This document shows, in pieces, positions 6,274 to 14,048 of a stretch of 59,458 bases of DNA. The DNA is from Pseudorhodoplanes sp. Its GTDB lineage: Bacteria > Pseudomonadota > Alphaproteobacteria > Rhizobiales > Xanthobacteraceae. The notes below the pieces were generated by a model that saw nothing but the letters and a program-made list of their open reading frames with translations, was not told where the DNA came from and did not search any database. The position numbers and the translations under genes are program-made. The DNA lies in assembly GCA_022843165.1 (NCBI GenBank), contig JALHOD010000020.1:1-59458 (forward strand), read 5' to 3'. Position 1 is the stretch's first letter; every line of letters begins with the position of its first letter.

Positions 6274-6512
6274 CAATTCGCCCCGCTATCTGCCTGCTGA
6301 TGTGAACGCTCGCTGTCGATAAAGGCGATTAAATCGCGCGCGGCTGATACCTGCGCCACCTTGCTGTGCGCGAAGCCGCTGCATCCTATCGTCCCGAGTG
6401 CGCAGCGGGCGCGGCGCGCCCGATGGAGCCGGCAAAATCCCATTTTCGGGCGGGCGCGCGCCAGCCAGCGGTCGAAACTCTCCAAAGCGTTCCAGCCAGT
6501 TTTCTTGCCCAT
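6273..6512 (-). CDS. Phage hypothetical protein
   Basis: 79 residues, strongly basic first half (MGKKTGWNALESFDRWLARA, then HRARRARCALG), with a hydrophilic tail ending SHQQADSGAN. GGAGAGG lies upstream and the stop overlaps the next start (TGATG). It sits directly behind the helicase gene. Function unknown; a DNA-binding accessory of replication would suit charge and position. Confidence 0.55.
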   Translation of the reverse strand: MGKKTGWNALESFDRWLARARPKMGFCRLHRARRARCALGTIGCSGFAHSKVAQVSAARDLIAFIDSERSHQQADSGAN

Positions 6513-6519
6513 CGTGATC

Positions 6520-8439
6520 CTACCTCTCCGGCGCCGCGTGATAGCGGCTCATCACCACCAGCGTGCAACGCTCCTGTTCGCCGGCGATCGACACCCGGTT
6601 TTTTTTCGCGTCCGTCACCATCACGCCGGGCACCGGGCATTGCCGCAGCGCGTCCTTCCAGCCGCCATGCTGCCAGGGCGTGCCGCGAAACAGCTTGCGC
6701 ACCTGGGGATGATCGTTCGGGATCGCCAGCGCAAAGCCTTCATCGGTGCCGTTGACTTCGCCGGGGATCAGCAGGCCGATCCCGGTGAGCGCCAGGTCGC
6801 GGCGCGCGTCGGGAATGGTATAGCCCGGCTCGCCCACCTTGTTTTCGTCGCGCGCCAGATCCTCCAGCACCTTGCCGATCGTGGTGCGATGCCCGTTGCG
6901 GAATTGCTCGACCTGCGAGGTGAGCAACCACTTGAGGCATTTGCGCCAGTTCGGCAGGGCGTCCTCGATCTCCGGCAAGGCGTCGGCGGACAGATGCATC
7001 GCCCACCATTCCGCGTTGTCGGAGAGTTTCACGTCCAGATCCTCGGCCAGTTCCGGGCCGAGCAGGATCTCCGCACAGGCCAGGAGCGTGCCGTAGGTGT
7101 CCTGACCGCGCTTGTCGTGATTGCCGGTTTTGAGCGCCTCCTGAAACCGCTCCAGCACAACATGGAAGCGCGGCCATTCGTGCATCAGCCGGCCGAGCAG
7201 GATCCGCCCCCAGGTCTGGCGCATGTGTTCGTATTGTTCGGCCGAGATCGGCGCTTTCAGGCTGCGATCGTTCGGGCCGAGCCGCAGGATGGCGACGCGG
7301 GAGAGATCCTGCGCCTCGGTGAGCGGATTGTTGATCGCCGAAAACAGGAAGGCCGAGCGCATCTGATACTCGATGCCGTGTTCGGCGCCCGACGCGGATC
7401 CGCGCCGCGAGATCGCGCCCGACGACGCGGCGCGCATCAGGTTGGTGAGCGCCTTGTTCTTGCTGTCGTAGCCGTCCGATGACGGTTCGAGCTCGTCCAC
7501 AGCCACCGGCCGGGCATCGTGCTGCATCTTCTGATAGACGCCGGCGGCCGAGGTGTCGGCCGAGTGAAACAAGGCCGCGCCGAACAGATCCTTGAGGCCG
7601 TCCTGCAGGGTGGATTTGCCGGTGCCCTTGTCGCCGATCAGGCACACCGCCGATCGCCATTTCAGCGCGCCGCCATAGAACGCGACGCCGAGCCAGCCGA
7701 GCAGCAGCAGCGGGTCGATCTCGGGCCGGCCCCAATTCCACTTTCTGAAAATTTTCAGCAGTTCGCCGGACGGATTGATGTCGGGCGTGATCTTTTCCGT
7801 CCAGGGCGCGGGCAAGGGCGCCATGCGCGGATACAGCAGGCCCTCATGCAGCCCGGTTTCCAGCGCCTTGATGCGGCCGCCTTCGGCGATCCATATCTCC
7901 TCGCCGGCGTGATAGACGATCTCGCCGCCTTTCAGCGTCCATGATCCGCGCCCGCGCATCTTGTCGGTCGGCGAAAACAGGCCCTCCTTGGCGCAGGCGA
8001 AAAACAGCGCCTGGCGCACGGCGTCGTCCTCGAACGACTTGACCGGCGGGGGCTTCGGCTTCTCGCCATCCTCCACCTTGGGCGCGCGGCCAAAGCGCGG
8101 CCAGGCCCATTGCGGATAGTTCGGCGTCTGCGCAAACAGCCCCTGGATCCCGGCATGCGAAAAATCCGACGCGGTCATGATCCGAAACTGGCCGGCGCTG
8201 TCGATCAGGTAATAGTTTTCGCCCTCGATGCCGATCGGAATGACCGGGCAGACCGTGTCCTCGCCGGGCGCGCCGCGCGGCAGGCCCAGATGGTTGGGCT
8301 CCCACTTGCCCGGCAAAATATCCTTGTTCGGCCCGCGCGGCTCCATCGGGCGCGGGTCGTTGCGCCGGCGCGATTGCCGCGCGAGATCGCGCTGCGCATC
8401 GGCGAGCGACTGGACAACGGCGGACTGCCCCTTAGCCAT
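6520..8439 (-). CDS. Phage replicative helicase, D5/VapE-like
   Basis: 639 residues. The C-terminal half is a P-loop NTPase: Walker A GDKGTGKST (269-277), Walker B-like PVAVDELEP (311-319), then a helicase-type region with RAASSGAISRRGSASG and sensor-like FLFSAINNP. This arrangement matches the phage/plasmid D5 and VirE/VapE primase-helicase C-terminal domains. The N-terminal third is variable and may contact the primase. It overlaps the upstream primase gene by 8 nt, so both are probably made together for phage DNA replication. High certainty for the ATPase, lower for the exact family. Confidence 0.85.
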   Translation of the reverse strand: MAKGQSAVVQSLADAQRDLARQSRRRNDPRPMEPRGPNKDILPGKWEPNHLGLPRGAPGEDTVCPVIPIGIEGENYYLIDSAGQFRIMTASDFSHAGIQGLFAQTPNYPQWAWPRFGRAPKVEDGEKPKPPPVKSFEDDAVRQALFFACAKEGLFSPTDKMRGRGSWTLKGGEIVYHAGEEIWIAEGGRIKALETGLHEGLLYPRMAPLPAPWTEKITPDINPSGELLKIFRKWNWGRPEIDPLLLLGWLGVAFYGGALKWRSAVCLIGDKGTGKSTLQDGLKDLFGAALFHSADTSAAGVYQKMQHDARPVAVDELEPSSDGYDSKNKALTNLMRAASSGAISRRGSASGAEHGIEYQMRSAFLFSAINNPLTEAQDLSRVAILRLGPNDRSLKAPISAEQYEHMRQTWGRILLGRLMHEWPRFHVVLERFQEALKTGNHDKRGQDTYGTLLACAEILLGPELAEDLDVKLSDNAEWWAMHLSADALPEIEDALPNWRKCLKWLLTSQVEQFRNGHRTTIGKVLEDLARDENKVGEPGYTIPDARRDLALTGIGLLIPGEVNGTDEGFALAIPNDHPQVRKLFRGTPWQHGGWKDALRQCPVPGVMVTDAKKNRVSIAGEQERCTLVVMSRYHAAPER

Positions 8440-9547
8440 TCAGCGTCTCGTTCAGATCCTTGCCGCCCAATGCCGCGATCTCCACAACCGGCTTGCCGGT
8501 ATTCGCAAAGTGCGCCTTGCCGCGCTCGAAGGCGCTGACGGCCGCGCGCTTGCCCCAATCGTTCTGCCGCTGGATCATCCACGCCGACACGCAGGGATGA
8601 TCCGGCACATTGGCAAAGTTCGACAGCGCGACCGCCGCCCAGGAGCGCAGCTGACCTTGCGCGCCCTGCGCCATCGTCAATCCATCCTCGATCCCTTCCG
8701 ATATCCCGCACGGCTCGGCGAGGCCCTGCCCGGCCGCATCTTCCGGCGTCATGTTGGAGGATCCCCGGCACAGCCGGATCACGCCGCCGCGAAAATCGGG
8801 AAAGATCAGTTTTGGCTTCGCCACCGGCGCCTTGCCGCTGCCGTCCGGCAACAGATAGGTCCGGTGCAGCGAGAGGAATTTGCCCCGCCCGTCGCGGATC
8901 GCCGCCAGCATCACCGGAAAGTAAGGCCCCTTCGCCACCAGCCGGTCGCCGTCGCGCTTGCGGCCCATCCACCATTCCATGCCCGGATGAAAATGCAGAT
9001 CCTCCTCAAGATTGGGGATCGCGGCGATGTCGATGCCGCGCACGTCGCGCAGATAGATTTCCGCGATCGTGCCGGCGATCGGCGCCGTCTGCCTGAACAG
9101 GTTGAAGTTGGTCTTGCGAAACGTGGCGAGCCGTTCCTCGTGGCTCTCGCGCTTGCCGTTGTCGCGGCGCACGCGCTCCAGCGCGGCCGAGCGCGCGGTG
9201 TCCGACAGATAGCCGAGGCCGAGAAAGTCGATCAGCCAGTGCGACGCGCGCGAGAGCGCGTCGCGGCTCTTGAAGTCGCCGCCGCCGGTCAGGCAATAGG
9301 CGACCAGATGGACGATGTCGCCCTTCTCCTGGTCGGGATTGGCATATTCGACAAAGCCGCCCCTTTTTGCGCCCCGAAGATAAACCACGAAGGAGCCGGG
9401 CCGGGCGTCGTTCCGGGTCGGGTTGCGCGGCGTGTAGATCCCGCCATGGATGCTGCCGCCGGGGCAGATGTCGTGATGCGCCACGATGTCCTCGACGCGC
9501 TGCAGCGCATGCGCCTTGATCTCGGGAATGGACAGGCGCTTGCTCAT
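8432..9547 (-). CDS. Phage Toprim primase
   Basis: 371 residues. A zinc-free N-terminal region is followed by a Toprim-like domain: CGISEGIEDGLTMA (about 280-293) supplies the conserved Glu, followed by AVALSNFANV, a long insert and VVEIAALGGKDLNETLNG at the C-terminus with the acidic metal-binding part. This is the Toprim_3 type found in phage primases acting with a D5/VapE-like helicase. The stop overlaps the helicase start. It would make primers for phage replication in the cytoplasm. Confidence 0.82.
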   Translation of the reverse strand: MSKRLSIPEIKAHALQRVEDIVAHHDICPGGSIHGGIYTPRNPTRNDARPGSFVVYLRGAKRGGFVEYANPDQEKGDIVHLVAYCLTGGGDFKSRDALSRASHWLIDFLGLGYLSDTARSAALERVRRDNGKRESHEERLATFRKTNFNLFRQTAPIAGTIAEIYLRDVRGIDIAAIPNLEEDLHFHPGMEWWMGRKRDGDRLVAKGPYFPVMLAAIRDGRGKFLSLHRTYLLPDGSGKAPVAKPKLIFPDFRGGVIRLCRGSSNMTPEDAAGQGLAEPCGISEGIEDGLTMAQGAQGQLRSWAAVALSNFANVPDHPCVSAWMIQRQNDWGKRAAVSAFERGKAHFANTGKPVVEIAALGGKDLNETLNG

Positions 9548-9572
9548 CTTGGCTGCGCCGACGATGCGTATT

Positions 9573-9758
9573 TCACCGCAGCGGTCCCATCTGCTGGTCG
9601 ATCTGCACGCGCAGGGTGTCGAGTTTGCGGGCGGCGCGGCGCAGGCCGTTGCGGCCGGCGCGGGAGCGGCCGAACATGAAATGCGTCGCGGCCGCCATCA
9701 GGATGGTGAGGACATCGCGGATCGCAAGCGCCAGCTTGTGGTTGTAATCGTCGGCCAT
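9573..9758 (-). CDS. Small phage hypothetical protein
   Basis: 61 residues: MADDYNHKLALAIRDVLTIL, then AAATHFMFGRSRAGRNGLRR and a coiled helical tail KLDTLRVQIDQQMGPLR. It lies between the primase gene and the 9767 gene in the early operon. No family recognised. Confidence 0.6.
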   Translation of the reverse strand: MADDYNHKLALAIRDVLTILMAAATHFMFGRSRAGRNGLRRAARKLDTLRVQIDQQMGPLR

Positions 9759-9766
9759 CGGATGCC

Positions 9767-10105
9767 TCAGTTCGGACGGATGATGTTGCCGGCCTTTTGC
9801 TGCAGCATCGGCCGCGCCTGGCCGTTGATGTGTTTGAGGATGTGGTCGAGGAATTCGACGCGGCGCTGGCGCTTCACGGTCTGCCGCACGGTCTGCGCCG
9901 TGATCTGCGCCAGCGCGTTCGCCATGCCCTCGAATGTGTCGATCGGCGATCGCTGCAGGCGCGCCTCGGCCTCCATGTAGTCGATGAAGGGCGGCGCCAG
10001 CGCCAGCATGGCGCGGGCATAGGCGCCCTCGCTGTCGTGGCGCATGGCGTCGAGCACCAGGCCCGGCCGGATCTTGTTGAATTCCTCGCGCAAGGATCCG
10101 CTCAT
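9767..10105 (-). CDS. Phage hypothetical protein
   Basis: 112 residues starting MSGSLREEFNKIRPGLVLDA, all-helical and basic in the C-terminal half (QTVRQTVKRQRRVEFLDHIL). Two adjacent ATGs (10108, 10105) both overlap the upstream TGA; GGGGAGGGG stands just upstream. Position ahead of the primase suggests an early replication or regulatory role, but no motif supports it. Confidence 0.65.
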   Translation of the reverse strand: MSGSLREEFNKIRPGLVLDAMRHDSEGAYARAMLALAPPFIDYMEAEARLQRSPIDTFEGMANALAQITAQTVRQTVKRQRRVEFLDHILKHINGQARPMLQQKAGNIIRPN

Positions 10106-10695
10106 CATCCCCTCCCCGTCAACAGGTCCGCGGATTTTGCGATCAGCGCCGCAATCGCGATGTCGCTCTCGCGCAGATCCTCCACCTGGTCGCGCGCCTG
10201 TTTCACGTTCTGGCGCGAGCATCCGATGGCGCGCCCGAGCGCGGCGTTGCTGTCGATCGCGAGTTCCACGGCGGTGATGTAGATGGCCAGCCGCCGCAGC
10301 CGCGCCGCGCGCAGCCAGTCCGGCACATGCGGCTTCTCGCTGGAGAAATCCTGCGCCAGCATCAGTTCGGGGTCGGCGCCGGTTTCGGTCGCCAGCATGA
10401 CCATGAGCGCGCGATAGAACGCCACGATCGCCTCCGGCTTCGGCTTCGCCTTCACGCCCTCGATCACGGCATTCAGCTTGCGCAGCGTCTCGTCCTTCGG
10501 CGCACGCAGGCCGCGCCGCAGGTCCGACCAGGTCGAACGATGCACGCCGGATCCGCGCAGCAAGGCGCCGTGCGATATCCGCTTGTCGCGGCGGGCGCGT
10601 TCGATGGCGCGCACGCGCGCGTCGGGAATGGCGGCGAGATCGTCCTCGCTCGCCGGCGGGGATTGTGCGATGGCGATGGAATGCACGGCCAGCAT
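10105..10695 (-). CDS. Phage regulator with two HTH-like regions
   Basis: 196 residues. The N-terminal part, RAIERARRDKRISHGALLRG then SGVHRSTWSDLRRGLRAP, is an XRE-like helix-turn-helix (about 28-70). The C-terminal part, AIYITAVELAIDSNAALGRA then IGCSRQNVKQARDQVEDLRE, resembles the DnaA-type/ParB-like HTH seen in phage proteins. The two could recognise two sites or a site and a partner. Stop overlaps the next start. Likely an early transcription regulator or replication initiator; the choice between them is open. Confidence 0.65.
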   Translation of the reverse strand: MLAVHSIAIAQSPPASEDDLAAIPDARVRAIERARRDKRISHGALLRGSGVHRSTWSDLRRGLRAPKDETLRKLNAVIEGVKAKPKPEAIVAFYRALMVMLATETGADPELMLAQDFSSEKPHVPDWLRAARLRRLAIYITAVELAIDSNAALGRAIGCSRQNVKQARDQVEDLRESDIAIAALIAKSADLLTGRG

Positions 10696-10700
10696 GGCGC

Positions 10701-10970
10701 CTATCCTGCTTTCGGCGGATCGCGCCGCGCCGGCACAAGATCGTAGCCGAGTTCGTCGGCCATCAGATGCGCGATAATGCGCTTGTCGTCGTCGCAGAGT
10801 TGCATCAACGCGGCCGTGATGTCGGCGAGATCCTGCGCGCGACAGCGGCGACGGGCGTGTGGCAACTGGCGAAGGCCGCCCGCCGGGTCGGATACAAGTT
10901 TCATGCCGGGCGCGGGCGTGAAGCGCAGGATGCGGCCGGTCGGCAGGTTGATGACATTGTCGGCGCTCAT
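10701..10970 (-). CDS. Phage hypothetical protein
   Basis: 89 residues beginning MSADNVINLPTGRILRFTPA, with a C-terminal helical region LADITAALMQLCDDDKRIIA. ATG overlaps the upstream TGA (ATGA, 10967-10970). It lies just upstream of the two-HTH regulator. Function unknown. Confidence 0.6.
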   Translation of the reverse strand: MSADNVINLPTGRILRFTPAPGMKLVSDPAGGLRQLPHARRRCRAQDLADITAALMQLCDDDKRIIAHLMADELGYDLVPARRDPPKAG

Positions 10971-11317
10971 GCGACGCCTTCTTTGGTTTCGTAGTTCAGC
11001 GCCTCGTAGGCATCGGCCTGCGCCAGCGTGACGAAGGGAAGCGCGGCCTGCTCCCAATCGGCCACGACGAAAGGATCGGACGGGCTTTCGCGCTTCTGCA
11101 GGATGACCAGCAGGCAGGCGGCGAGAATGGCCGGCGCGCCGGCAAGAAACTGCCCCCGGCCGGAGGGGTCGTGCTGGCCGGCCAGCTGCATTTCATCGCG
11201 CATGGCCTCGATGCGGGCGCGCCACGCCTGGCCGCACTTGTGCCGCTCGATGACCAGCATCCGGCCGGTGTCCGCCAGGTCCAGAATGATCGCCGACGCC
11301 TTGCGGTGCGCGCTCAT
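10967..11317 (-). CDS. Phage hypothetical protein
   Basis: 116 residues starting MSAHRKASAIILDLADTGRM, containing one hydrophobic stretch AGAPAILAACLLVILQ that could be a membrane helix or a buried helix. Start and stop are tightly packed against neighbours. No family recognised. Confidence 0.6.
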   Translation of the reverse strand: MSAHRKASAIILDLADTGRMLVIERHKCGQAWRARIEAMRDEMQLAGQHDPSGRGQFLAGAPAILAACLLVILQKRESPSDPFVVADWEQAALPFVTLAQADAYEALNYETKEGVA

Positions 11318-11320
11318 GCG

Positions 11321-11611
11321 TCAGCCCCGTTGCCGCCAATGCAGCACCACGATCGCGACGCCGTTGAAGATGCCGGACGATTGCAGCACCACGGCGCGCT
11401 GCGGATGGCGCGCGCTCCATTGCTCGATCTCGCGCGCGATGTCGCGCTTGACGCTGTCGGGCCATGTGTCGAAGCGCAGCGTCAGACCGTCCTGCTTGGC
11501 CTCGTATTCGTTCAGCGCGCGGTTGATCTCGGTCGAGCCGCAGGCCGAAAGGTCGAGGCTGTCGATCAGGAAGGCCGGCGCGGTGCGGTCGGCGGATGAT
11601 GTGTCGCTCAT
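11321..11611 (-). CDS. Phage hypothetical protein
   Basis: 96 residues starting MSDTSSADRTAPAFLIDSLD, with a helical DSVKRDIAREIEQWSARHPQ and a strand-rich end AVVLQSSGIFNGVAIVVLHW. ATGA overlap with the upstream gene. An upstream in-frame ATG at 11623 would extend into that gene and is less likely. Function unknown. Confidence 0.6.
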   Translation of the reverse strand: MSDTSSADRTAPAFLIDSLDLSACGSTEINRALNEYEAKQDGLTLRFDTWPDSVKRDIAREIEQWSARHPQRAVVLQSSGIFNGVAIVVLHWRQRG

Positions 11612-11898
11612 GATGCTGTCCATGAAAACGCAGCCGGCGGCGGATTCGCCGCCGCCGGCTGCAAGGCGCCTGTCTCTTGGGAGGTACGCACAACGCCACA
11701 CGCGACGCGCAATTCCGTCTTGACCAGCGGCCCGCGCGCAGGCGCCGGACGCGCGGTGAGAAAGCCGAGCAGCGCGCCAATGATCGTGCCGGTGGCGGCG
11801 GCGAGCAGCACGGCATGCCAGAGATAGGCGGCGCGCCAGCCGGTGCGGAAATGCGGCAACCGCGTCTCGAAGCCGATGGGCTCCAGATCCCGCGTCAT
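11608..11898 (-). CDS. Small membrane protein of the early operon
   Basis: 96 residues. One clear membrane helix, LWHAVLLAAATGTIIGALLG (about 26-45), with a basic cytoplasmic-type N-terminus and a Pro/Ala-rich tail. Start overlaps the Cro-like gene's stop (ATGA). No family recognised; it is one of several tiny membrane proteins in the element. Confidence 0.6.
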   Translation of the reverse strand: MTRDLEPIGFETRLPHFRTGWRAAYLWHAVLLAAATGTIIGALLGFLTARPAPARGPLVKTELRVACGVVRTSQETGALQPAAANPPPAAFSWTAS

Positions 11899-12164
11899 GC
11901 CGCCGTCTCCGTGCGCGCCGGCACGCCATGCACCGCCAGCAGGTGGTCGCGTTGCGCGATTTCCTGCGCCGTCACGAATGCCTCGATCCGGTCGAGGGTC
12001 GCGGCGCGCGGCTCGGAGCGGCCGGTCAGCGCGCGGCTGATCGTCATGGCGTTGAGGCCGGTCCCCTTGATGATTTCCTCGTATTTGAGCCGGAGCTCGC
12101 GCACCCGCGCGGCCAGCTTTTCCACCCTGGAGCCGCTATTCGGTCCTGCACTGACAATGGACAT
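11895..12164 (-). CDS. Cro-like HTH regulator
   Basis: 89 residues. A single helix-turn-helix: IIKGTGLNAMTISRALTGRS (about 32-51), followed by a scaffold helix AATLDRIEAFVTAQE. It is the first gene of the minus-strand early operon and is divergent from the CI-like repressor, the classical cro position. Inferred role: repression at the shared 12165-12300 control region to favour lytic genes. Confidence 0.7.
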   Translation of the reverse strand: MSIVSAGPNSGSRVEKLAARVRELRLKYEEIIKGTGLNAMTISRALTGRSEPRAATLDRIEAFVTAQEIAQRDHLLAVHGVPARTETAA

Positions 12165-12235
12165 GGTCGCCTATCCGTGCCTTAATGTGAAACTTTTCAA
12201 AGTACGATCTGATTTGCGGCAGGCTGGCAAGTGAA
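12165..12235. promoter_or_regulatory. Divergent cI/cro-type control region
   Basis: The 71 bp between the Cro-like start (minus) and the first possible repressor start (plus) must hold the early promoter and probably the repressor promoter. TTGCGG and an AT-rich stretch around TGAAATGTTTAG are present, but no perfect -35/-10 pair can be assigned. An inverted repeat lies just to the right at 12277-12296. Confidence 0.45.
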
Positions 12236-12940
12236 ATGTTTAGTGGTGTATCCCCCTCTCTGCCCCTGCATATAGCGGTCTGCAACGTCGCAGACCGGGG
12301 CCGCAAACTGTCGAAAATCAGCGCAAAATCAGACGCCAAGCGCGAATTGAACGCGCTGCATCGGGCCTGGCTGCTGGCGCTGGTGAAGGCGACGGGCCGA
12401 AAGTTATCCCGCCTCGCGGCCGATGCCGGCCTGTCGGAAAGCGCGCTCACGCGCATCGTCAACGATGAAAACTATACCGGCGTCCTCTCGCCGCTGACCA
12501 TCAACCGCCTGGTCGCGAAGTTTCCGCTGCCCGGCCCGGATGCCTGGACGCCGGGCACGCCGCTGCTCGGGACCGGCGCGGAAGCCGTGCGGCTCGCCGA
12601 CGACGATGCCGAGGCGGCGGGTTGCTGCAGCGGCCTGCGCAGCCGCATTCCCGCGATCGAGATCTGGCGCATGCAGGGCCGCGCGCTCGACGCGATCGGC
12701 TACATGCCGGGCGATCTGCTGGCGGTGTATCCGGGCGCGGCGCCGGCGGCCGGCGACGTGGTGATGGCGCACCTGTTCGCGCACGGCGCCGATGAGCCCG
12801 AGGCGATCCTGCGCGTGCTGGAGCCGCCCTATCTGGTCGCGGCGTCCTTCGATACCGCTTTCCGCAAGCCGCTGCTGGTCGATAACGACCGCGTCATTGT
12901 GCGCGGCGTGGTGGTCGCCAGCATGCGCGGCGCGTTCTGA
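12236..12940 (+). CDS. CI-like phage repressor with degenerate S24-type C-terminal domain
   Basis: 234 residues from the first ATG. HTH: RKLSRLAADAGLSESALTRI (about 55-74) followed by the NDENYTGVLSPLTINRLVAK region of LexA/CI-type phage repressors. The C-terminal domain (IGYMPGDLLAVYPGAAPAAG, about 154-173) is S24-like, but the residue before MPGD is Tyr rather than the catalytic Ser, and the usual Lys position reads ILRVL. Self-cleavage is therefore unlikely. An inverted repeat at 12277-12296 lies inside the first 20 codons, so the true start may be downstream (possibly TTG at ELNAL). Confidence 0.8.
   Translation: MFSGVSPSLPLHIAVCNVADRGRKLSKISAKSDAKRELNALHRAWLLALVKATGRKLSRLAADAGLSESALTRIVNDENYTGVLSPLTINRLVAKFPLPGPDAWTPGTPLLGTGAEAVRLADDDAEAAGCCSGLRSRIPAIEIWRMQGRALDAIGYMPGDLLAVYPGAAPAAGDVVMAHLFAHGADEPEAILRVLEPPYLVAASFDTAFRKPLLVDNDRVIVRGVVVASMRGAF
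12277..12296. promoter_or_regulatory. Inverted repeat GGTCTGC-N6-GCAGACC, candidate operator
   Basis: Perfect 7-bp arms with a six-base spacer AACGTC, next to the divergent repressor/Cro pair. Location and symmetry fit a repressor operator. It would lie inside the repressor coding region if the first ATG is used. Confidence 0.55.
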
Positions 12941-13052
12941 TTAACCATTTCAGAAACTTATCCTTAATCGTCTGGAACCTTCGCTCGCTTTGGGGAACCC
13001 GAAGCGGTTTCATTGCAAGGCGTGAAAATCTGCAATGGGATGGGAGGCTAAA

Positions 13053-13331
13053 ATGTTCACGGGAGATTATCGCGACAGCCTGTTTGACACCGAAGCGCGC
13101 ATTCTGGCGGACAGCGGCACCCATGTGGTGGTCGCGCTCCGCATCGACAAAGACCTGCTGCGGCGGAACCTCACCTTCGCCGCCGCCCTGGCCGACACCA
13201 TCGGCGAGCCGCGCCGCACCGACAAGGCCGCGTGCGCCCTGCGCGGATTCTCCGGTACGGCGGCGGCGCTGTTGCTCCACCCTTTCGTTCTGGCTGCCAA
13301 TTGGCTGTTGACAGTCCTGCTGCTCGCGTGA
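13053..13331 (+). CDS. Small protein with C-terminal membrane helix
   Basis: 92 residues from the ATG at 13053, which has GGGAGG 6 nt upstream; an in-frame ATG at 13035 lacks one. Soluble N-terminal two-thirds (MFTGDYRDSLFDTEARILAD) and a tail-anchor-like C-terminus, LLHPFVLAANWLLTVLLLA. It follows the repressor gene in the lysogeny region. Not recognised; superinfection exclusion would suit the position but is speculation. Confidence 0.5.
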   Translation: MFTGDYRDSLFDTEARILADSGTHVVVALRIDKDLLRRNLTFAAALADTIGEPRRTDKAACALRGFSGTAAALLLHPFVLAANWLLTVLLLA

Positions 13332-13473
13332 GCGGCGACGCGGAAACCTGAATTGTCTCAAGTGTTTCATGTGAAACAACAGTGATAAAAATCATAAAAC
13401 TTGCACATTAAAACCATTGTGCTAGACCGCTTCTGCGACGGAGCTTTCGACCTCCGGCGCAGGAGCGAAGGCG
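13332..13473. other. AT-richer intergenic gap containing a parS-like site
   Basis: 142 bp without a gene, notably AT-richer than its surroundings around 13378-13420 (ATAAAAATCATAAAACTTGC), so it may also hold a promoter for the 13474 operon. The parS-like palindrome is at its left. Confidence 0.5.
13363..13378. promoter_or_regulatory. parS-like 16-bp palindrome
   Basis: TGTTTCATGTGAAACA matches the chromosomal ParB-binding parS consensus TGTTTCACGTGAAACA at 15 of 16 positions; the one difference is in the central dinucleotide. It is intergenic, inside the element. Whether host ParB binds it is not known from sequence. Confidence 0.6.
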
Positions 13474-13746
13474 ATGCGGCCGGATCACACATGCAGCGCG
13501 GAAAAAACCACTGACGTTGTAGAGGCATCACCCCCGGCCGCATCGCTGCCTGCCTCCCCTCTCTCCGGGCGCAGCCCATCGGCGCAGGCGCTCCTGGCTG
13601 TCGGGCGCTTCGATGCCCTTCTTGCCAATGTCTGTTTCAACTGCCGCGTCCAGCCGCCGCGCCCGCCCCGGCACCCTCACCACACCGACCCCGATCTTTG
13701 CGAAGCCTGCGACGAAGCGATCGCCGGCGTCGATTTCCTGTTCTGA
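13474..13746 (+). CDS. Phage zinc-ribbon-like protein
   Basis: 90 residues. The N-terminal half is low-complexity Ser/Ala/Pro; the C-terminal half has CFNC (about 55-58) and CEAC (about 76-79) in zinc-ribbon spacing, ending DEAIAGVDFLF. AGGAG is upstream of the ATG. First gene of a tight cluster running to the integrase. Zinc binding is inferred, function unknown. Confidence 0.6.
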   Translation: MRPDHTCSAEKTTDVVEASPPAASLPASPLSGRSPSAQALLAVGRFDALLANVCFNCRVQPPRPPRHPHHTDPDLCEACDEAIAGVDFLF

Positions 13747-13757
13747 GGAGCCGAACC

Positions 13758-14048
13758 ATGTCAGCACGCATCGACCTGGCGCCCGGCGACATCTACGCGC
13801 TGCAACAGGTCTGCGCGCGCGGCGCGCTTTACCACTTCGGGCATCACTTCGGTGTGCGCGTTCTTGGCCTGCATGGCTATGCCGAAATGGCGCACATGGT
13901 TTCACAGCGCGCGGTCATGCGCCTGCATCGGCATGGCCTGGTGAACCTGCGCGCGCTCACCGGCATCCCCGGCTGCGCCGGCGTCGCCGAACCGACCGCG
14001 AGCGGCAACTTCGCGGCCACGCAATTCGGGACGATCCGCGATGCCTAG
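13758..14048 (+). CDS. Phage hypothetical protein
   Basis: 96 residues starting MSARIDLAPGDIYALQQVCA, His-rich in the centre (YHFGHHFGVRVLGLHGYAEM). AGGAG lies 8 nt upstream of the ATG at 13758. It overlaps the next gene by 8 nt. No family recognised. Confidence 0.6.
   Translation: MSARIDLAPGDIYALQQVCARGALYHFGHHFGVRVLGLHGYAEMAHMVSQRAVMRLHRHGLVNLRALTGIPGCAGVAEPTASGNFAATQFGTIRDA

Noticed and set aside
6361-9679. Long plus-strand open frames (6361-7482, 8228-9679) over the helicase and primase region
   Set aside because: Antisense shadows caused by high GC; the minus strand carries Walker A and Toprim motifs in these intervals.
13035-13331. Start of the small membrane protein at 13035
   Set aside because: The ATG at 13053 has GGGAGG at good spacing; the upstream ATG has none.
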